The notes: generated by a model from the sequence alone, not told the origin. DNA of 64,000 nucleotides from Armatimonadota bacterium (GCA_018268355.1 JAFDWR010000003.1:124001-188000); one strand, 5' to 3'; counted from the first letter of the stretch, positions 7,513 to 15,211 are shown. A program made the numbers and translations.

Positions 7513-8715
7513 TTATTTTGATTTCTTGGCCGTTGCGGCAACGACGGTCTTGGCTCCACCGGCGGGCAGTTCCAGGTCATCTCGACCCGGAACGCGGACT
7601 CGGATCGTGCCGGGGACGGACCGGAGGTTAAAGAAGGCGTAATAGCCTTCGCCGTCGGTCTGGGTCACGCGGTCGCCCGCCCAAACTTCGGTGAATGCCT
7701 GAGGTCGACCGTCTTCGCGAACCAGCCGTCCGGCGAGCGAGATCCGCATCTCGGCAGGCTCATGACGCAGCTCGTAGCGGTCAGGCAAGGCGGCGACTTC
7801 GCTTTCCAGCGCCTCAAGGTCGTTCTGAGCGGTGAGCACAATCCCGAGCGGCTCCAGCTGGTCGGGTCGCCCCAAAGGCGGCGCGTGGGTGACGACTTCG
7901 GCGAGGTGAAAACCGGGCGAGCGGACGTTGAGGGTGTGGCGTCCCGCGGGTAAGTCGAGAAAGAAGAAGAACCCACGGTCGTCGGTGCGGGTGCTGGCCC
8001 CACGCCCCTTCACCGAGACTTCGGCACCGAGAACCGGCGTTCCGTCGGGGCGACTGACGATCCCCGCCGCGGTAACCCGGGTGCCGCGCATGTCGAGCGG
8101 CCGCTTCGGGCCGTGAGGAGGCACGCCTTGACCGATACCCATCATCGCCTCGCGGACGAGTCGAACGACGCGGGCCTCGAACGGGTTGAAGCTGCCGGTC
8201 ACGATCAGTCCTAGCGTTGGCCGAAGCCGTCCGCCAAGCGCTTGCCAAAGTGCGGCAGGATTTTCCTGTGATGGGTGGTCAGCCTGAGCGATCGAGAGCA
8301 TCAACGACTCTTCGCAGCTCACGGCAAGGTCCTCGCCCATGAATCCAACCGGCATCATCGGCGAGCGCATGAAAATCCCGATCAGCTCGGTGAGCAGTCG
8401 GTGCTCGACCGCCGCCCCCTCGGGCGAATGCACCGAGATCAGATACGACATGTCGAGGTGGAGCGGCGCACGGCGGAGGGTGGCCGACTCGTTGTCGTTC
8501 CGCTGCCGCCGATCTTGAACGGCTTCCCTTCGGCGACGGTTCTCGCGCACGTCGTGGAGGTAGAGATTGATCGTCGTTTTCTTCGGCGGATCGTTCTCGT
8601 AATTGGTCGGCGGAACAAAGGTGATCTGGTCTTCCGACCGAATGCCAAGCTCCGGCGTCTTGACGAGATCGGCAAGAAGCATCTTGGTCAGGCTGGCATC
8701 AACGTCGTGAATCAT
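7513..8715 (-). CDS. DUF4255 (Pvc16/Afp16-like) tail-terminator protein with two C-terminal carboxypeptidase-regulatory-like domains
   Basis: The first about 165 of 400 residues match DUF4255: MIHDVDASLTKMLLADL, the conserved INLYLHDVRENRRRRE, and LDMSYLISV. In characterised eCIS this domain is the cap or terminator that ends sheath and tube growth. After a linker come two small beta-sandwich modules of the carboxypeptidase-regulatory/transthyretin-like type. One is at about residues 205-290 (GIVSRPDGTPVLGAEVSV, then TDDRGFFFFLDLPAG). The second is at about 320-385 (GRLVREDGRPQAFTEVW, then TDGEGYYAFFNL). These could give the cap end a binding surface, which is my inference. It is the first gene of the visible eCIS operon. 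GGGGGG precedes the ATG, an intrinsic terminator lies about 33 bases upstream, and a possible -10 box (TATCGT, 8733-8728) lies between. Confidence 0.88.
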   Translation of the reverse strand: MIHDVDASLTKMLLADLVKTPELGIRSEDQITFVPPTNYENDPPKKTTINLYLHDVRENRRRREAVQDRRQRNDNESATLRRAPLHLDMSYLISVHSPEGAAVEHRLLTELIGIFMRSPMMPVGFMGEDLAVSCEESLMLSIAQADHPSQENPAALWQALGGRLRPTLGLIVTGSFNPFEARVVRLVREAMMGIGQGVPPHGPKRPLDMRGTRVTAAGIVSRPDGTPVLGAEVSVKGRGASTRTDDRGFFFFLDLPAGRHTLNVRSPGFHLAEVVTHAPPLGRPDQLEPLGIVLTAQNDLEALESEVAALPDRYELRHEPAEMRISLAGRLVREDGRPQAFTEVWAGDRVTQTDGEGYYAFFNLRSVPGTIRVRVPGRDDLELPAGGAKTVVAATAKKSK

Positions 8716-8747
8716 AGTCCCCCCATTACGATATGCCGAATCGCGCG

Positions 8748-8773
8748 AAAAAAAAAGCCCCGGTTTTCCGGGG
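8748..8773 (-). terminator. Intrinsic terminator just upstream of the eCIS operon
   Basis: Read on the minus strand, CCCCGG, the loop AAAA and CCGGGG form a six-pair GC stem (8773-8758) followed directly by nine T. It points toward the eCIS genes and ends only about 33 bases before the DUF4255 start codon. No gene on the minus strand lies immediately upstream of it, so it either shields the operon from read-through or acts as an attenuator in its leader. Confidence 0.75.
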
Positions 8774-8914
8774 TTGAAGGAGAGGAGAGAACGTGTGCCC
8801 CTTCATCGCGCCCTTTACCGATCGCAAAAATCTGGGAGTCTCGGTGCACCGTCTAGTCTAATCTCGGCATGTCCCACTGGATTCTTTACCGGCCTTGAGC
8901 GAAGGCTCGGCGGG

Positions 8915-8920
8915 TACCCT
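8915..8920 (+). promoter_or_regulatory. Candidate -10 box for leaderless ftsY mRNA
   Basis: TACCCT ends eight bases before the ftsY ATG, so transcription would begin at or next to the start codon. No Shine-Dalgarno is present. The same TACCCT box at the same distance precedes the genes at 13257 and 19833. Confidence 0.5.
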
Positions 8921-8928
8921 TCCATCGT

Positions 8929-9801
8929 ATGTTCCGCAAGCTCATGGAGCAATTCGACCGCGCGATGGGTCGAGGCGTGATTGATGACGAGTTCTATGAA
9001 GAGCTTGAGGACGCCCTCATTCAGGCGGACACCGCCTATCCCGTGGTGACCGACATCCTTGCTGACCTCCGGCGTCAGATTCGCGACGAGAAGATCACTG
9101 ACCCCGAGTCGATCAAGGCGAGGCTCCAGCAGGCGATTTCCGACCGATTTGGCCAAAAGAAGGCGGTGGGCCTCGACGTCAACGACGAAGGGCCCACCCT
9201 ATGGGTCTTTGTCGGCGTGAATGGCGTCGGAAAGACGACCACGATCGCTAAGGTCGCCGCAATGCTCAAGCGAAAGGGCTTCAGTGTCCTTCTCGCAGCG
9301 GGGGACACCTTCCGCGCAGCCGCAATTGACCAACTCGACACCTGGGCGCAACGCGTCGGCTGCGAGATCGTGAAGAACCAGCCCGGGTCAGACAGCGGCG
9401 CGGTCATTTTTGACGCCGTCCAAGCCGCCAAGGCCCGGAAGATCGACTTCGTCCTCGCCGACACCGCCGGTCGCCAGCACTCGAAGGAGCAGCTCATGAG
9501 CGAGCTCGCCAAGATTCGCCGCATCGCAGAAAAGTCGCTCGAGCGCGCCCCGGACGAGGTTCTCCTTGTCCTCGACGCCAACACGGGCCAGAACGCGATC
9601 AACCAGGCCGAAGCGTTCCTTCGGACCGCCCAGGTGACCGGACTCGTGCTCACCAAGCTCGACGGAACCGCCCGAGGCGGCGCGCTCATCGGCGTCTACG
9701 ACAAGTTCAACGTGCCGATCAAGCTCATCGGCGTGGGCGAAAAGCTCGAAGACCTCAAGGACTTCAAGCCCGACCAGTTTGCCGCCCAGCTGTTCAGTTA
9801 G
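8929..9801 (+). CDS. ftsY: Signal recognition particle receptor FtsY
   Basis: This 290-residue SRP-family GTPase has a helical N domain (about 1-80) and the G domain. GVNGVGKT is at 96-103, DTAGRQ at 178-183 and TKLDG at 242-246, followed by a GVGEKLEDL segment close to the C-terminus. FtsY docks ribosome-bound SRP at the membrane for co-translational insertion. The acidic A domain seen in long enterobacterial FtsY is absent, as in many bacteria. Ffh is excluded because there is no methionine-rich M domain. The ATG is eight bases after a TACCCT box and has no Shine-Dalgarno, pointing to leaderless translation. The stop codon interlocks by four bases with that of the convergent phhB. Confidence 0.97.
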   Translation: MFRKLMEQFDRAMGRGVIDDEFYEELEDALIQADTAYPVVTDILADLRRQIRDEKITDPESIKARLQQAISDRFGQKKAVGLDVNDEGPTLWVFVGVNGVGKTTTIAKVAAMLKRKGFSVLLAAGDTFRAAAIDQLDTWAQRVGCEIVKNQPGSDSGAVIFDAVQAAKARKIDFVLADTAGRQHSKEQLMSELAKIRRIAEKSLERAPDEVLLVLDANTGQNAINQAEAFLRTAQVTGLVLTKLDGTARGGALIGVYDKFNVPIKLIGVGEKLEDLKDFKPDQFAAQLFS

Positions 9802-10088
9802 ACGAGCGCATTGACGCGCCGCGCAAGCTCGATGTCGTACGGGCTGAGGCCGCCGACATCGTGGGTGTGGACCGCCACGCGCACCTTCTGATAGGTGATC
9901 AGGATGTCGGGGTGGTGGTTCAGCTCCTCGGCGAGCTCGCCCACCTTCACCGCAAAGGCAGGCCCCTCGGGGTAGCTTCTGAATTCATAGGTCCGCGCGA
10001 TGTTCTCGCCTTCCACCGCCCAGCCGTCGAGATCGGCAAGGGCCGAGGTGATTTCATCTGCAGTGAGCTTTCGGTAGGCGAGTTCCAT
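9798..10088 (-). CDS. phhB: Pterin-4a-carbinolamine dehydratase
   Basis: This 96-residue protein has the family's conserved core ELNHHPDILITYQKVRV followed by HDVGGLSPYDIELARRV. The paired histidines of NHHPD are the known active site. The enzyme dehydrates 4a-hydroxytetrahydrobiopterin in aromatic amino acid hydroxylation, and homologues also act in folate-type pterin recycling. No phenylalanine hydroxylase is visible in the window. The length is normal for the family. The stop overlaps the ftsY stop on the other strand by four bases. Confidence 0.93.
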   Translation of the reverse strand: MELAYRKLTADEITSALADLDGWAVEGENIARTYEFRSYPEGPAFAVKVGELAEELNHHPDILITYQKVRVAVHTHDVGGLSPYDIELARRVNALV

Positions 10089-10236
10089 GGCCCCATAGTT
10101 TACGGGTTCTTCGGCCTCTTCTGAACGTTCTCGCCGATTTCGACGTTTAATCCCTTAGGAACAAATTGCCAGGTTTTTTGCGTTGCTGATCTGGTCGAAA
10201 ACGCCATTTCAACCATAATCCAACTTGGAACCCGCA

Positions 10237-10974
10237 ATGATGAAGATTCTTGCCGCCCTCGTCCTTTCGACCGCCGTCATCTCGACGGGGTTCGCCCAGT
10301 CGTCGAAGACGGTGCTGGGCAAGTTGGGACAAACCACGGCAACGACGACCATCTACCGCGCTCCAAAGACCTCGGCCAAGTCGTTCTATCACGCGAAAGC
10401 CTTCGAGTACCTGGTCATCCAGGAGTTCAACGAGAACTGGTTTAAGGTGTACATGTCGAACGGCCAATATGGCTACGTTCCGAAGACGAAGTGCGCCGAG
10501 CTTCCCTACAACGTGACCGCCGACAACGTCCAGACACCGCGAAACACCGGTGGCGGACAGGTGACCTCGAGCCGGTCGCAGACGCCGACTCTTTCCTCGC
10601 GCAGCGGCGCGGCAGGCGTCGCCAACTACGCTTTGAACTACATCGGCACGCCCTACGTCTGGGGCGGTGACGATCTCAATAACGGCATCGACTGCTCGGG
10701 CTTCGTCAAGGGCCTCTTTGGCAAGATCGGCGTGAACCTTCCGCGAACGGCGGCCGAACAGGCCCGCGTCGGACAGCGCATCACCCGCCTGGAAGACCTC
10801 CAGCAGGGCGACCGACTTTACTTCTGGTCGAGCAAGCGCGGCAAGATCGGCCACACCGGCATCTATCTGGGCAACGGCTACTTTGTCCACGCCAGCATGG
10901 GCCGAGGAAAGGTCGCCACCGACTACCTTGGCAAGAAGTACTGGCTGAACATGCTCGTCGACGCACGACGGTAA
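10237..10974 (+). CDS. Secreted SH3 and NlpC/P60 cell-wall hydrolase
   Basis: I start at the ATG at 10237, giving 245 residues with a standard signal peptide (MMKILAALVL, cleavage after GFAQ). A bacterial SH3-like domain covers about residues 25-90 and the NlpC/P60 domain the C-terminal half. The catalytic cysteine is in GIDCSGFVKG (Cys153) and the histidine in GHTGIYLGNG (His206), with a second conserved VHAS after it. Family members cleave D-Glu/meso-DAP bonds in peptidoglycan stem peptides. A CATAAT box at 10214-10219 gives a leader of roughly ten bases. The gene stands alone and divergent from phhB. Its TAA stop is part of the -10 box of the next gene. Confidence 0.92.
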   Translation: MMKILAALVLSTAVISTGFAQSSKTVLGKLGQTTATTTIYRAPKTSAKSFYHAKAFEYLVIQEFNENWFKVYMSNGQYGYVPKTKCAELPYNVTADNVQTPRNTGGGQVTSSRSQTPTLSSRSGAAGVANYALNYIGTPYVWGGDDLNNGIDCSGFVKGLFGKIGVNLPRTAAEQARVGQRITRLEDLQQGDRLYFWSSKRGKIGHTGIYLGNGYFVHASMGRGKVATDYLGKKYWLNMLVDARR

Positions 10975-10984
10975 GCTAGCTTGC

Positions 10985-12106
10985 ATGCTAGATCCAAGGG
11001 TCACAAAGCTCGCCGAGCTGCTGTGCTCGCATTCCACAAAGCTGGACGCTAACGACAAGGTCCTCATCCACGCATTTGACATCCCGGAACAAGCGGTCGC
11101 CGAAATCGTTCGCGTCGCCCAGTCGAAGGGTGCGCAGGTCGCGGTCCGCTTGGAAAGCAACCTCATTCGGCGTCAGCTCATGCACGGCATGACCGAAGCC
11201 AACGCCCGCACCATCGCCACCATCGAGAAGTTTGAGATGGAGCAGATGACGGCGTACATCGCCTTGCGCGGCACCCACAACTACGCCGAGCAAAGCGACG
11301 TTCCCGAGGCGGTCCAGACCCTTTGGTCGAAGGAATACGTCACGCCCGTCGTCTTTGGCGTCCGCGTGCCGAAGACGAAGTGGGTTGCCCTGCGATGGCC
11401 GACCCCCGGCATGGCCCAACAAGCTTCGATGAGCACGCCGAAGTTCGAGGAGTTCTTCTTCAACGTTTGCACCCTCGACTATGCGAAGATGGCGCGCGCC
11501 TGTGCCCCGCTCCAAGACCTGATGAACAAGACGGACATCGTCCGCATCACCGGTCCCGGCACCGACTTCACGATGAGCATCAAGGACATCGGCGCGGTCG
11601 CTTGCTGCGGCGAAGCCAATATCCCCGACGGCGAGTGCTTCTCGGCCCCGGTCCGAGAATCGGTGAACGGCGTCGTGCAGTTCAACACGGTCTCGCTCTA
11701 TCAAGGCACGGAGTTCAGCAACATCCGCTATGAGATGAAGAACGGACAGATCGTCGATGCGACGGCGGGTCCGAACACTGCGAAGCTCAACGAAATCCTC
11801 GACACCGACCCGGGTGCACGCTACTTCGGCGAGTTTGCGATTGGATTCAACCCCTATGTCCTCCACCCGATGAAGGACACGCTCTTTGACGAGAAGATCG
11901 CAGGCAGCTTCCACTTCACCCCTGGCAACGCCTACGATCCGCCCGGAGGCAACGGTAACAAGAGTTCGATCCACTGGGACACCGTCATGATCCAGCGGCC
12001 CGAGTACGGCGGCGGCGAGATCTACTTCGACGACGTCCTCATCCGCAAGGATGGGCTCTTTGTGCTCCCTGAGCTCCTGGACCTCAACCCGGATCGGTTG
12101 GGCTAA
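10985..12106 (+). CDS. M29-family metallo-aminopeptidase
   Basis: This 373-residue protein fits the thermophilic aminopeptidase (M29, AmpS/AmpT) family. It has an N-terminal domain with LLCSHSTKLDANDKVLI, and the metal-binding half holds NIPDGECFSAP, GEFAIGFN, SFHFTPGNAYDPPGG and SSIHWDTV, ending near IYFDDVLI. These Glu, His and Asp positions are the expected two-metal ligands. It removes N-terminal residues from peptides in the cytoplasm. The ATG lies seven bases after TAAGCT (10972-10977), so a leaderless transcript is likely. That box overlaps the stop codon of the NlpC/P60 gene. Confidence 0.9.
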   Translation: MLDPRVTKLAELLCSHSTKLDANDKVLIHAFDIPEQAVAEIVRVAQSKGAQVAVRLESNLIRRQLMHGMTEANARTIATIEKFEMEQMTAYIALRGTHNYAEQSDVPEAVQTLWSKEYVTPVVFGVRVPKTKWVALRWPTPGMAQQASMSTPKFEEFFFNVCTLDYAKMARACAPLQDLMNKTDIVRITGPGTDFTMSIKDIGAVACCGEANIPDGECFSAPVRESVNGVVQFNTVSLYQGTEFSNIRYEMKNGQIVDATAGPNTAKLNEILDTDPGARYFGEFAIGFNPYVLHPMKDTLFDEKIAGSFHFTPGNAYDPPGGNGNKSSIHWDTVMIQRPEYGGGEIYFDDVLIRKDGLFVLPELLDLNPDRLG

Positions 12107-12108
12107 GC

Positions 12109-12618
12109 ATGGAGCGTTGGGTCGTCCAGTTTCGCGTCACCGAAGAGAAGAAGGTCGACGAGAAGACCCGGATCGAAGCGGCGGCTGAGGCCAAGAAGTG
12201 GAGGCTTGCTGGAATCAGCGGGTTGGCGCTCTTTGGCCTCGGCGGCGCCATCGTTTTGGGCTTTCACAGCTGGATTGGCTTTGCTCCTGGTGCGATTGGC
12301 GTGACCATGTTCAGCCGCGGGATGAAGAGGGCGCATGGCCCCCAATCCTGGGGCCGGGCAGAGACCGTATTGAAGGCCACCCGCGAGACGATTGAGAACT
12401 TCGTGGCGTCGGTGACCGCCGACGTAAAGCGCGACCACCCGGACCGCGAGTTCAGCGAGGACGAACTTCAGCAGATTCAGCTAGAGTGCGAAAAACTCTC
12501 GCGCGTGATGGACAAGGTCGTCGGTGAGGCGACTGAAACGATCAAGATTCTCATGCCGGAGAAGGTCGTCATCAACCGGTCCGGCGTCGCCGTGCCGGTT
12601 CACATCCGTGAGGTTTAG
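12109..12618 (+). CDS. Small membrane protein with cytoplasmic helical tail
   Basis: I do not recognise the family of this 169-residue protein. It begins with a charged helix (about 1-30), has two closely spaced hydrophobic segments (about 33-50 and 52-68) that form a membrane hairpin, and ends in a long charged helical tail rich in Glu and Lys with the late VINRSGVAVPVHIREV. It starts two bases after the aminopeptidase stop and is probably co-transcribed with it. Its stop interlocks with that of the ANTAR regulator on the other strand. No catalytic motif is visible. Confidence 0.75.
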   Translation: MERWVVQFRVTEEKKVDEKTRIEAAAEAKKWRLAGISGLALFGLGGAIVLGFHSWIGFAPGAIGVTMFSRGMKRAHGPQSWGRAETVLKATRETIENFVASVTADVKRDHPDREFSEDELQQIQLECEKLSRVMDKVVGEATETIKILMPEKVVINRSGVAVPVHIREV

Positions 12619-13190
12619 ACCGAACTCGCGACGATGATCGCTTCGGCGACCTCTCGCATCGACTTTCGCATGTTCATCGACTGCTGCTGGATGCGGCGAT
12701 AGGCCTCGGCCTCAGTGATGTTCTCCGCCGTCATCAAGATGCCCTTGGCGCGGTCGACCGCCTTGCGAGCTTCCAGTCGTTCCGAAAGGCCGCTGATTTC
12801 TGACATCAGTTGGCGGTTCTGCTCAAACCGGCTGTGGGCCACTTCGATCGCGGGGGTCAGGTCGCTCGGCTTGAACGGCTTCACGAGGTAGGCAAAGACG
12901 CCTGCGTTGGCCGCCTTGTCCACAAGCTCGCGGTCGCTGTAGGCGGTGAGCAAAATCACGGGGGCAAGGCTTTCGTCACCGATCAGATTCGCGGCCTCGA
13001 TACCGTCCATGACCGGCATCTTGACGTCGAGGATGCAGACGTCGGGCTGGGTTTCGCGCGCGGCGGTGAGGGCAGTCTGGCCATCGCCCGCTTCGGCACA
13101 GACGATATAGCCGAGGTTCTGGAGGATCTGCTTGAGGTCGAGACGAATGATTGGATCGTCGTCGGCGATGAGTACGCGCACTTGTGACAT
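12615..13190 (-). CDS. Response regulator with ANTAR RNA-binding output domain
   Basis: From the ATG at 13190 (GGAG eight bases upstream) this encodes 191 residues. Residues 1-120 are a receiver domain with acidic DDDP near the start, phospho-acceptor Asp in CILDVKMP, Thr in LLTAYS and Lys in YLVKPF. Residues about 130-187 are an ANTAR domain: RKAVDRAKGILM, then ITEAEAYRRIQQQSM and MREVAEAII. ANTAR proteins bind paired hairpins in nascent RNA and prevent termination, often of nitrogen or amide metabolism genes. No histidine kinase or obvious target is beside it. It is divergent from a degenerate receiver gene 66 bp away. A longer in-frame upstream extension was rejected because it overlaps that gene. 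Confidence 0.93.
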   Translation of the reverse strand: MSQVRVLIADDDPIIRLDLKQILQNLGYIVCAEAGDGQTALTAARETQPDVCILDVKMPVMDGIEAANLIGDESLAPVILLTAYSDRELVDKAANAGVFAYLVKPFKPSDLTPAIEVAHSRFEQNRQLMSEISGLSERLEARKAVDRAKGILMTAENITEAEAYRRIQQQSMNMRKSMREVAEAIIVASSV

Positions 13191-13256
13191 GGTTGGCTCC
13201 GTGCGAGGCGCCCCATCGAGCCTCTGGCTTACTCCGTTTAGGATACCCTTGAGGTC

Positions 13257-13607
13257 ATGCGAGTCTTGATCTTGGAAGACAACTTGCTTTGGTCCGCGCG
13301 GATTCAAAAGAGCATCGTGGCCCTTGGCGACCAGGCGACGACGACCGATCGTCTGCCCGAGGCCCTCGACTTCGATGTCGCCATCGTCAACCTTGGCTCC
13401 AAGACGATCCCGGCCCAGCACGTTGTCCCGGCCCTTCGCGCAGGGGGCGTCGCGGTGATCGCCCATGCCGGCCATAAGGAAAAAGACCTACTGCAAATGG
13501 GCCGCGAAATTGAGTGTGATTGCCTTGCGACGAACTCGCAGCTGACCTGGAAAATCGGCGAGTTGTTGGACGGCTTCCGAAGGCCCAAGGAACAACGGCA
13601 CGAATGA
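13257..13607 (+). CDS. Degenerate receiver-domain protein lacking the phospho-acceptor aspartate
   Basis: This 116-residue protein keeps the receiver fold outline: MRVLILEDNLLWSARIQ at the start, a central VAIVNLG strand and a late alternating segment. The acidic pair is reduced to LEDN, and the phospho-acceptor position reads VNLG, with Asn instead of Asp. The Lys-Pro loop is also missing. It is therefore probably a phosphorylation-independent pseudo-receiver. It is transcribed divergently from the ANTAR regulator, which suggests a regulatory link that I cannot prove. TACCCT (13244-13249) ends seven bases before the ATG, so the mRNA is probably leaderless. A strong intrinsic terminator follows at 13661. 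Confidence 0.75.
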   Translation: MRVLILEDNLLWSARIQKSIVALGDQATTTDRLPEALDFDVAIVNLGSKTIPAQHVVPALRAGGVAVIAHAGHKEKDLLQMGREIECDCLATNSQLTWKIGELLDGFRRPKEQRHE

Positions 13608-13660
13608 TGCGTCAAAAGCAGTGGCTGAAAAAGGAGATAGCCAACCTTGCATTAATCATT

Positions 13661-13692
13661 CGGGGGTTCGATTTTCGGACTCCCGTTTTTTT
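13661..13692 (+). terminator. Intrinsic terminator after the pseudo-receiver gene
   Basis: CGGGGGTTCG (13661-13670) pairs with CGGACTCCCG (13676-13685), with two G-T pairs and a five-base loop, followed by seven T. It lies 53 bases after the stop at 13607. Confidence 0.85.
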
Positions 13693-13724
13693 GTGTCTGA
13701 TTGGGTGGTTTGGACCGGTCTGGA

Positions 13725-13760
13725 CAAAAAGAAGGCGGCCAAGGCAGATGCCCTGGCCGC
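13725..13760 (-). terminator. Intrinsic terminator after the PpiC lipoprotein gene
   Basis: GCGGCCAAGGC (13735-13745) pairs with GCCCTGGCCGC (13750-13760) apart from one mismatch. On the minus strand it is followed by CTTCTTTTTG. It is 26 bases after the stop codon of the minus-strand gene. Confidence 0.75.
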
Positions 13761-13785
13761 TTTGCTTTGAATCGCGGGATTCGAC

Positions 13786-14850
13786 TTACTTCTTGTCGTT
13801 CTCCATCGTGCCCGACGACTTCGTGGTGTTGCCTCGGAGTCCGTCGATGTACTTCTCGAACGGGATCTTGTACTCGTCGATGTTGATCTCAACCTTGCTG
13901 TCCTTGAGCGCTTCGATGACCTGCTTGGCAAGGTCGATGCTCTTCGAACCCTCTTCGAGGGCGAGCTGGCGTCGGACCTTGGCCTTGATCTTATCGTCGA
14001 TGTTCATCTTCTTCTCAGCGGTCTTCTTCCGCATGAAGAACTTGACATAGCCGCCCTGTTGAGCCATCCACTCGGTCTGCTTCGACTCGTCGGTCTTCTT
14101 GGCGATCTCTTGAATCGCGGGCGGCATCGCGTCGATCATGATCGTGCCGTTCGGAGCGATGTAGCGATACTGGTTGGCGGCGGCGTTCGGGTCGGCGCTG
14201 TAGCGTCGAGCGACATCTTCGAAGCTTTGTCCACCCTTGAGGTCGGAGTCGGCTGCCTTTCGGTCGGTGTCGTCCTTCGCAACGATGTAGAGGAGCTCAG
14301 CGGTGGCGGGCTCAACGAACATCTTGGGGTTCGCCTTGATGTACTCGTCCACCTGGGCGTCGGTGATCGTGATACCAGCGGTGATGAACTTCTCCTGGGC
14401 AAGGGCAACCATGAGCTGCGTTCGGAGGTATTCGAGGGTGAACCCTGCGCCGGTGGCTTGCTTCAGGTAGTTGGGGTTTTCTGCCTTCCGAGCCTCAATT
14501 TCCTTGTTGATTTCGTCGTTGGTGGGAAGGACCTTGGCCTTCTCAGCGAGTTCAAGGACGAGCTTGTCGTTGATCATCGCCTTGAGCGTTTGGAATCCAA
14601 CCGTGCCATCGGCGATGACGCCGGTGTACTGCTGCTGGGGAATCGATCCGCCCTGGGTTTGCAGTCGGCCCGGATCGACGATGACGGTGGCTTGGCTCTT
14701 CAGCTGCATCGTGCGGATGAAGTCTTCTCGGAGGATGGGCTTGCCATTGACAACCGCCACGGCACCACCACCGGCTCCTCCGCCGCATCCGGCGAGAACG
14801 AGCGCTGCTGCGCAGGTCAAAAACGAAACGTTGTGAAATCCTTTCTTCAA
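13786..14850 (-). CDS. Peptidyl-prolyl isomerase lipoprotein (SurA/PrsA type)
   Basis: I place the start at the TTG at 14850, giving 354 residues. The N-terminus then reads LKKGFHNV, a hydrophobic run and the lipobox LAGC before a glycine-rich linker, a good lipoprotein signal. Longer upstream frames would bury this signal. The chain has a SurA-N-like helical region (VAVVNGKPILREDF, QTLKAMINDKLVLELAEK) and a PpiC parvulin-like region with GGQSFEDVARRYSADP. Such proteins help secreted or outer-membrane proteins fold. A TACAAT -10 box lies at 14878-14873, with a leader of about 16 bases containing GGGG. A terminator follows the gene. Catalytic activity of the parvulin part is uncertain because the domain looks divergent. 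Confidence 0.88.
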   Translation of the reverse strand: MKKGFHNVSFLTCAAALVLAGCGGGAGGGAVAVVNGKPILREDFIRTMQLKSQATVIVDPGRLQTQGGSIPQQQYTGVIADGTVGFQTLKAMINDKLVLELAEKAKVLPTNDEINKEIEARKAENPNYLKQATGAGFTLEYLRTQLMVALAQEKFITAGITITDAQVDEYIKANPKMFVEPATAELLYIVAKDDTDRKAADSDLKGGQSFEDVARRYSADPNAAANQYRYIAPNGTIMIDAMPPAIQEIAKKTDESKQTEWMAQQGGYVKFFMRKKTAEKKMNIDDKIKAKVRRQLALEEGSKSIDLAKQVIEALKDSKVEINIDEYKIPFEKYIDGLRGNTTKSSGTMENDKK

Positions 14851-14883
14851 AATCTGTACCCCGGTAAAAATGATTGTATCCCA

Positions 14884-14902
14884 CGCAGGCCCGGTGCCTG
14901 CG
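14884..14902 (-). repeat. Seven-pair hairpin between the sigma operon and the PpiC gene
   Basis: CGCAGGC (14884-14890) and GCCTGCG (14896-14902) form a perfect stem with a five-base loop. It lies just upstream of the TACAAT -10 box of the PpiC gene and downstream of the sigma operon. It lacks an immediate T-tract, so it could be a weak terminator or an operator. Confidence 0.4.
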
Positions 14903-14957
14903 CCAAGACGGTTTAACAACCAATGGTCAAGAAACGTGCCAGACGGCGCGGAATCGC

Positions 14958-15206
14958 TCAAGCCGAGAGATCAAAGTGCCCGCTTTCTTCATCCGGCAGG
15001 GGAGAGCTGGGGGCAGGAATGGCCTGAGGAGCCTCGGCCACTTCATCGTGAAGTTCGATGATGTCGGTGTTGTTCGCCTGGTCCTCATCCTCTTGCTGTG
15101 AATGGGAACCGCGGGATCGATCGCGGTCTGCCGACACGCGGTGATGAAGGGGACCCGCGTCAAACGAGGGTCCGGCGACTTTCTGGATTCGCTCCAGAGC
15201 GCCCAT
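14958..15206 (-). CDS. Small acidic protein downstream of the FliA-type sigma factor
   Basis: This 82-residue frame starts five bases after the sigma-factor stop, in the same direction. It has a helical start (MGALERIQKVAGPSF), then a polar, acidic and probably disordered middle with many Asp, Glu and Gln, and ends GHFDLSA. I do not recognise the family. Its place at the end of a sigma-factor operon makes a regulatory partner such as an anti-sigma factor conceivable, but there is no motif to support that. It could also be a non-coding frame. Confidence 0.5.
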   Translation of the reverse strand: MGALERIQKVAGPSFDAGPLHHRVSADRDRSRGSHSQQEDEDQANNTDIIELHDEVAEAPQAIPAPSSPLPDEESGHFDLSA

Positions 15207-15211
15207 GATGC

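Noticed and set aside
1-8715. Interpretation as a temperate contractile-tail phage
   Set aside because: No capsid, terminase, portal, integrase or lysis genes are seen, and DUF4255 plus DUF4157 are hallmarks of injection systems. The region beyond the left edge was not available, so this is rejected with moderate confidence.
13191-13475. Upstream extension of the ANTAR regulator to 286 residues
   Set aside because: The added part has no receiver similarity and overlaps the divergent gene. The ATG at 13190 has GGAG in place and starts a perfect receiver domain.
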